Shown here: piece by piece, positions 60,393 to 64,000 of the stretch
Position numbering within the stretch: the stretch's first letter is position 1
Layout of the letters: each line of letters opens with the position of its first letter
Assembly: GCA_947258435.1 (NCBI GenBank)
Contig: CAMYID010000003.1
Span: forward strand, 1 to 64,000
Direction: 5' to 3'
Source: an uncultured Alphaproteobacteria bacterium
Lineage (GTDB): Bacteria; Pseudomonadota; Alphaproteobacteria; UBA11222
DNA length: 64,000 bases
The notes under the pieces: generated by a model
What the model saw: only the letters and a program-made list of their open reading frames with translations
The model's database searches: none
What the model was told of the DNA's origin: nothing
Made by a program: the position numbers and the translations under genes

Positions 60393-62696
60393 ATGGGACA
60401 GTTTGCCGTCGGACAAGCGCTGCGCCGCAAGGAAGATGACCGTTTCATCACCGGGCAGGGCTGCTATGGGGATGATGTCAATCTGCCAGGCCAGGTATAT
60501 GGCAGCTTTGTGCGCGCGCCCTATGCCCATGCCGATATCCTGTCGATCGATGCAAGCCAAGCGCGCGCCGCACCGGGCGTGATCGCCGTGCTGACGGGCA
60601 CCGATCTTGCCGCCGCCGGGCTTGGCGGCATGCCCTGTATCGCGCGGCTGCCCGGGCGCGATGGAACATCCGCCATTCTGCCGCATCGCGACGCGCTGGC
60701 GCAAAGCCGGGTGCGGCATACAGGCGAACCGGTCGCCATCGTTATCGCCGATAGCGTCGCACATGCGCGCGACGCGGCCGAGCTTGTCGCCGTCGATTAC
60801 GCGGAATTGCCGCTTGTGGCGGACACGGCAGAAGCCATGGCGGAAGGGGCACCGCAAATCTGGCCCGAAGCGCCACGCAATCTGTGCCTTGACTGGGAAA
60901 CCGGCGATGCCCGCGCAACCGAGGAGGCGTTCGCCCGCGCCGATCACATCAGCCGCCTCGGACTTGTGAATAATCGGCTCATCGCCAACCCGATGGAACC
61001 GCGCATGGCGATTGGCGAATATGACCGGGCAACCGAACGCTATACGGTGCATACCGCGACACAAGGGGTGTTCCGCTGGCGCGGGCTGGTCGCGGAACCG
61101 ATATTTCATTTGCCGCCAGACCAGATGCGGGTGCGCACCTATGATGTGGGGGGCAGCTTCGGGATGAAGGCATTCGTCTATCCCGAACAGATCGTCTGCG
61201 CCTGGGCGGCGAAGCAGGTCGGGCGGCCTGTCAAATGGACGGGAGAGCGGGCCGAGTGCTTCCTTACCGACAATCAGGGGCGCGATCATCTGACCGATGC
61301 GGAGATGGCGCTCGACAAATCGGGCAAAATCCTTGCCGTGCGCTGCCATGTCACTGCAAATATCGGTGCCTACGCCTCGGTGATGGGCCCCGGCGTACCA
61401 ACGGTCGCAGCCGGCGGCCTTCAGGTCGGCGTCTATGCGGTGCCCGCGCTTTATGTGAATGTGCGGGCCGTTTTCACCAATACCGCGCCGGTGGACGCCT
61501 ATCGCGGGGCAGGTCGCCCCGAAGCCGCTTATGTGATCGAGCGGCTGATCGACCGCGCGGCACGTGAACTGGATATGGCGCCCGATGCGCTGCGGGCGCG
61601 CAATTTCATCCCGCCCGGGGCCATGCCCTATCAAAGTGCTGGTGGCTTCAGTTATGACAGCGGCAATTTCAATCATGTGATGGAAAAGGCAAAACAGCTT
61701 GCCGACTGGGACGGGTTCGCCGCACGGCGCGATGCCCGTCCCGCCGATGGCAGACTGCGTGGTATCGGCATGGCCTATTATGTTGAAAAAGCTGGCGGAC
61801 CGCCGCAGGAAACCGCCCGCATATCGGCACGGCCCGACGGGACAATTCTTGTCTATATGGGCAACCAGTCAAACGGTATGGGGCATGAGACGGTCTATGC
61901 GCAAATTGCCGCCGATACGCTCGACATTCCCTTTGAGAAAATCCGTGTGACAAGCGGGGATTCGGATATATTGTCCGATGGCGGATTAAGCGGTGGATCA
62001 GGTTCGGGCCTGATGGGCAGCGGGGCCGTCGATCTGGCCGGCCTGTCGCTTCTGGAAAAAGCACGCGCAGTTGCGGCAGAAGCGCTTGAAGCCGCGGCAG
62101 AAGATATCGACTATCGCGACGGCGTCTTTACTATTGCCGGCACCGACAGGCAGATCGGATTATGGGACGTTGCACGTCAGGCCGACCCCGAACATGGTCT
62201 TTCCGGGGACGGACAGTATCAGAACACACCTAACCAGTTTCCCAATGGCTGTCATATTTGCGAGGTGGAAGTCGACCCTGAAACCGGAAGCATTGCAATC
62301 CTGCGCCATACCATCGTCGATGATTTCGGTACCGTTCTGAACCCGATGATCGTCGCGGGGCAAGTGCATGGCGGGACGGCGCAGGGCCTTGGCCAGGCGC
62401 TGGGAGAGCAGGCGGTCTATGACCCCGAAAGCGGCCAGCTTATCACCGGTTCTTTCATGGATTATTGGATACCGCGCGCTGCCGATCTGCCCGATTTTAC
62501 GGTCGCGACAGAGGAAATCCCCTGCACAACGAATGCATTTGGCGTCAAAGGGTGTGGCGAGGCGGGGGCAACGGGTGCACCGCCCGCCCTTGTCAATGCG
62601 GTGCTTGACGCGGTCGCCGAACGCGGCATTACGCATCTCGATATGCCACTGACCCCTTATCGCATGTGGCGTATACTGAATGATAATACACCATGA
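60393..62696 (+). CDS. Xanthine dehydrogenase family molybdopterin-binding subunit (form II CoxL-like)
   Basis: Large molybdenum-cofactor subunit (767 residues) of a hydroxylase. The N-terminal domain begins MGQFAVGQALRRKEDDRFITGQGCYGDDVNLPGQVYGSFVRAPYAHADI; later come EPRMAIGEYD, VGGSFGMKAFVYPEQ and the active-site loop VDAYRGAGRPEAAYVIERLID. AYRGAGR is the form II signature; true CO dehydrogenase (form I) has AYXCSFR. The catalytic Glu is in GVKGCGEAGATGAPPALVNAV. AGGAGG lies before the ATG. The FAD and 2Fe-2S subunits are not adjacent, unlike usual coxMSL clusters. Confidence 0.93.
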   Translation: MGQFAVGQALRRKEDDRFITGQGCYGDDVNLPGQVYGSFVRAPYAHADILSIDASQARAAPGVIAVLTGTDLAAAGLGGMPCIARLPGRDGTSAILPHRDALAQSRVRHTGEPVAIVIADSVAHARDAAELVAVDYAELPLVADTAEAMAEGAPQIWPEAPRNLCLDWETGDARATEEAFARADHISRLGLVNNRLIANPMEPRMAIGEYDRATERYTVHTATQGVFRWRGLVAEPIFHLPPDQMRVRTYDVGGSFGMKAFVYPEQIVCAWAAKQVGRPVKWTGERAECFLTDNQGRDHLTDAEMALDKSGKILAVRCHVTANIGAYASVMGPGVPTVAAGGLQVGVYAVPALYVNVRAVFTNTAPVDAYRGAGRPEAAYVIERLIDRAARELDMAPDALRARNFIPPGAMPYQSAGGFSYDSGNFNHVMEKAKQLADWDGFAARRDARPADGRLRGIGMAYYVEKAGGPPQETARISARPDGTILVYMGNQSNGMGHETVYAQIAADTLDIPFEKIRVTSGDSDILSDGGLSGGSGSGLMGSGAVDLAGLSLLEKARAVAAEALEAAAEDIDYRDGVFTIAGTDRQIGLWDVARQADPEHGLSGDGQYQNTPNQFPNGCHICEVEVDPETGSIAILRHTIVDDFGTVLNPMIVAGQVHGGTAQGLGQALGEQAVYDPESGQLITGSFMDYWIPRAADLPDFTVATEEIPCTTNAFGVKGCGEAGATGAPPALVNAVLDAVAERGITHLDMPLTPYRMWRILNDNTP

Positions 62697-62754
62697 TGCA
62701 AATGCTTGATATCGCTGAATGATTCCGGGAGCAATCAGCCCGCAGCCTGCTGAC

Positions 62755-63570
62755 TTACCTGCCGGTAAATCGTGGCGCCCGCTTGGCAAGGAACGCCGCA
62801 ATCCCCTCACGCCCGTCTTCGGTACCCGCCATCGCGGCGATGCCCCGCGCCTCAAGTTCCATCTGGGTTTCCGGGCCGTTACTGTAACTGTCGATCAGCA
62901 GACGTTTGACCACCCCATGCGCCTGCGTCGGCCCATCGGCGATTTTGCGCGCCATTTCGGTGGCGGTGCCCAGTAACTGCTCATCGGGAACGATTTCTGT
63001 AACAAGCCCCCAGTCAAGCGCTGTTGCCGCATCAAGCCTGCGGTTGGTCAGCATCAGCTCCTGTGTGCGGCGAAGTCCGATCAGCCGCGGCAGAAAATAG
63101 CTCGAACTGCCATCGGGCGACAGGCCTGCGCCGGTATAGGCCATGGTGAATTTGGCCGAGGCGGCGGCAAGCACAAGATCGCCTGCCACAGCAAGACTGA
63201 AACCGGCCCCTGCGGCAGTGCCGTTGACTGCGACAATCAGCGGCGCATTCATCCGCATAAAGCGCGAGGTCGCCGCGTGCAGATAAGCCGTCAGTTCCTT
63301 AAGTCGCGCAGGCAGGGCATCGCCAAAACCGGAGAACGCTTTCAGATCCCCGCCAGCGCAGAACATCTTGCCCGCACCGGTCAGAATGACGGCGCGGATA
63401 TCGGGTGTTTCGTCGCAATGGATGGCCGCCTGCATCAGCCCATGCCCCATCTCAAGATCAACACCATTCGCCGCGTCCGGCCGGTCAAGGGTAACGGTCG
63501 CAACATTGCCGCTTACGTCAAAGGCAATCGCACTGTTATCTTTCAACGCATCCGGCATCGGCCCGTTCAC
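62755..63570 (-). CDS. Enoyl-CoA hydratase/isomerase family protein (second copy)
   Basis: Crotonase-fold protein of 271 residues. CoA/oxyanion segments: [88 protein letters not shown]. The catalytic glutamates of hydratases are replaced: one position is Phe/Ser (AGFSLAV instead of GGCELA) and the other Tyr-Thr-Gly, as in isomerase-like PaaG/PaaB relatives. GTG 63570 overlaps the preceding stop (GTGA), so it is coupled to the upstream acidic-protein gene; ATG 63558 is possible. It converges on the coxL-like gene. Confidence 0.88.
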   Translation of the reverse strand: MNGPMPDALKDNSAIAFDVSGNVATVTLDRPDAANGVDLEMGHGLMQAAIHCDETPDIRAVILTGAGKMFCAGGDLKAFSGFGDALPARLKELTAYLHAATSRFMRMNAPLIVAVNGTAAGAGFSLAVAGDLVLAAASAKFTMAYTGAGLSPDGSSSYFLPRLIGLRRTQELMLTNRRLDAATALDWGLVTEIVPDEQLLGTATEMARKIADGPTQAHGVVKRLLIDSYSNGPETQMELEARGIAAMAGTEDGREGIAAFLAKRAPRFTGR

Positions 63571-64000
63571 CCTGAACAGTCACAATTCACGACTTCTTCT
63601 TCCTCATCATCCCTGTCGCCCGAACCGCCCAGATTTTCCTCTGCGACAATCCGGAGATAACGGTCCTCCTCCGTGGGATTTACAACCGCGAGGGGATCGG
63701 TGACAACCGGCCCGCCATCAAGAGTTTCTTCGTCCTCGCGCGCATTGTTCGCCGCAAGCAGCTCTTCGCCATTATCTTCCTGCGTCAGGTTTTCGATCTG
63801 GTTACTGACAACATCGACACTGTCTTGCTGCACCTGCTCATCCAGAGTATCGGTATCGACCTCTTGCCCGACAACCGCATCGCTGAAGGTAAAGCTGCTA
63901 CCCAGCGCATTTCCGGCGAACTGTATGAGCGCAATCGCCTGCGCCCCGCTTAACCCGCCGATCGTTCCCTCAAGATTACCGCCCGATGCATCGACAGACA
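63567..64000 (-). CDS. Acidic protein, 3' part only (5' end beyond window)
   Basis: The frame is open from the window edge to TGA at 63567, so the N-terminus is missing; the track start (GTG 63833) is internal. The visible ~143 residues include a Gly/Ala-rich start (SGGNLEGTIGGLSGAQAIALIQFAGNALGSSF), then a long Asp/Glu/Gln/Asn-rich, probably disordered stretch and the end DDEEEEVVNCDCSG with a CxC pair. Composition suggests a surface-exposed or calcium-binding secreted protein, possibly the tail of a larger repeat protein, but no family is recognised. It overlaps the enoyl-CoA hydratase start by 4 bases. Confidence 0.7.
   Translation of the reverse strand, partial: SVDASGGNLEGTIGGLSGAQAIALIQFAGNALGSSFTFSDAVVGQEVDTDTLDEQVQQDSVDVVSNQIENLTQEDNGEELLAANNAREDEETLDGGPVVTDPLAVVNPTEEDRYLRIVAEENLGGSGDRDDEEEEVVNCDCSG

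Noticed and set aside
60192-61676. 494-residue minus-strand ORF opposite the CoxL-like gene
   Set aside because: Antisense shadow of a clearly conserved coding sequence.
60393-62696. CoxL-like protein considered as true aerobic CO dehydrogenase
   Set aside because: The active-site loop is AYRGAGR (form II), not the AYXCSFR motif of proven CO dehydrogenases.

Overview
This window is a GC-rich, densely coded stretch of a chromosome from an alphaproteobacterium. The placement rests on several things: the mutL/rsmD/rluB/tadA block, the kdsD-lptC-lptA-lptB-rpoN cluster, a ~1600-residue NAD-specific glutamate dehydrogenase, a System I cytochrome c maturation operon, a form II CoxL-type molybdenum hydroxylase and a PQQ operon. 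I cannot name the genus from the sequence alone. No rRNA, CRISPR array, prophage or plasmid replication genes were seen.

Layout. 1-3 kb: 3' end of mutL, then rsmD, an rluB/rsuA-type pseudouridine synthase and tadA (DNA repair, rRNA and tRNA modification). 3-14 kb: fatty-acid and CoA chemistry (acyl-CoA dehydrogenase, PaaI thioesterase, a ligase-carrier-acyltransferase fusion, enoyl-CoA hydratase, thiolase), an orphan molybdate-type ATPase (modC), a Tat-exported Acg-like flavoprotein and an MBL hydrolase. 14-19 kb: ccmCDEFGH. 19-24 kb: queG, a GST, uppP, an NDUFA9-like protein, tRNA-Leu(CAG) and an RNase D-like exonuclease. 24-29 kb: kdsD-lptCAB (LPS core sugar supply and LPS export) followed by rpoN. 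29-38.5 kb: two unrelated glutamate dehydrogenases in divergent orientation. Between them lies a 2.76-kb IS1/IS1595-type insertion (34089..36850) with 19-bp terminal inverted repeats and an 8-bp target duplication.

That insertion is the most unusual part of the window. Besides the transposase it carries a coupled two-gene mini-operon, a convergent 271-residue gene, a pair of divergent promoters marked by inverted 10-bp boxes, a possible 20-codon leader ORF, two strong RNA hairpins, a complete tRNA cloverleaf (Thr, anticodon CGT) and a third hairpin. An 18-bp dyad (ATGCTT...TAAGCAT) recurs at the start of the mini-operon and at the transposase promoter.

38.5-51 kb: O-antigen ligase-like protein, DUF4197 protein, MBL hydrolase, 3-hydroxybutyrate dehydrogenase, acyl-CoA synthetase, an Fe(III) ABC importer (fbpA, fbpB; no ATPase nearby) with a Fur-box-like promoter, groES-groEL under a CIRCE element, and a CoA-transferase. 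51-56.4 kb: pqqABCDE, an ABC-2 permease and an LpxR-like outer membrane deacylase. 56.4-59.3 kb: zur-znuC-znuB with a Zur-box-like palindrome shared with a divergent DUF6629 membrane protein. 59.4-64 kb: LLM flavin oxidoreductase, CoxL-type subunit, enoyl-CoA hydratase and a truncated acidic protein running off the end.

As a set, the genes suggest an aerobic heterotroph. It appears to degrade fatty acids and hydroxybutyrate, make c-type cytochromes and PQQ, and control iron and zinc import. Assignments come from reading translated sequence and motifs; no database search was run.
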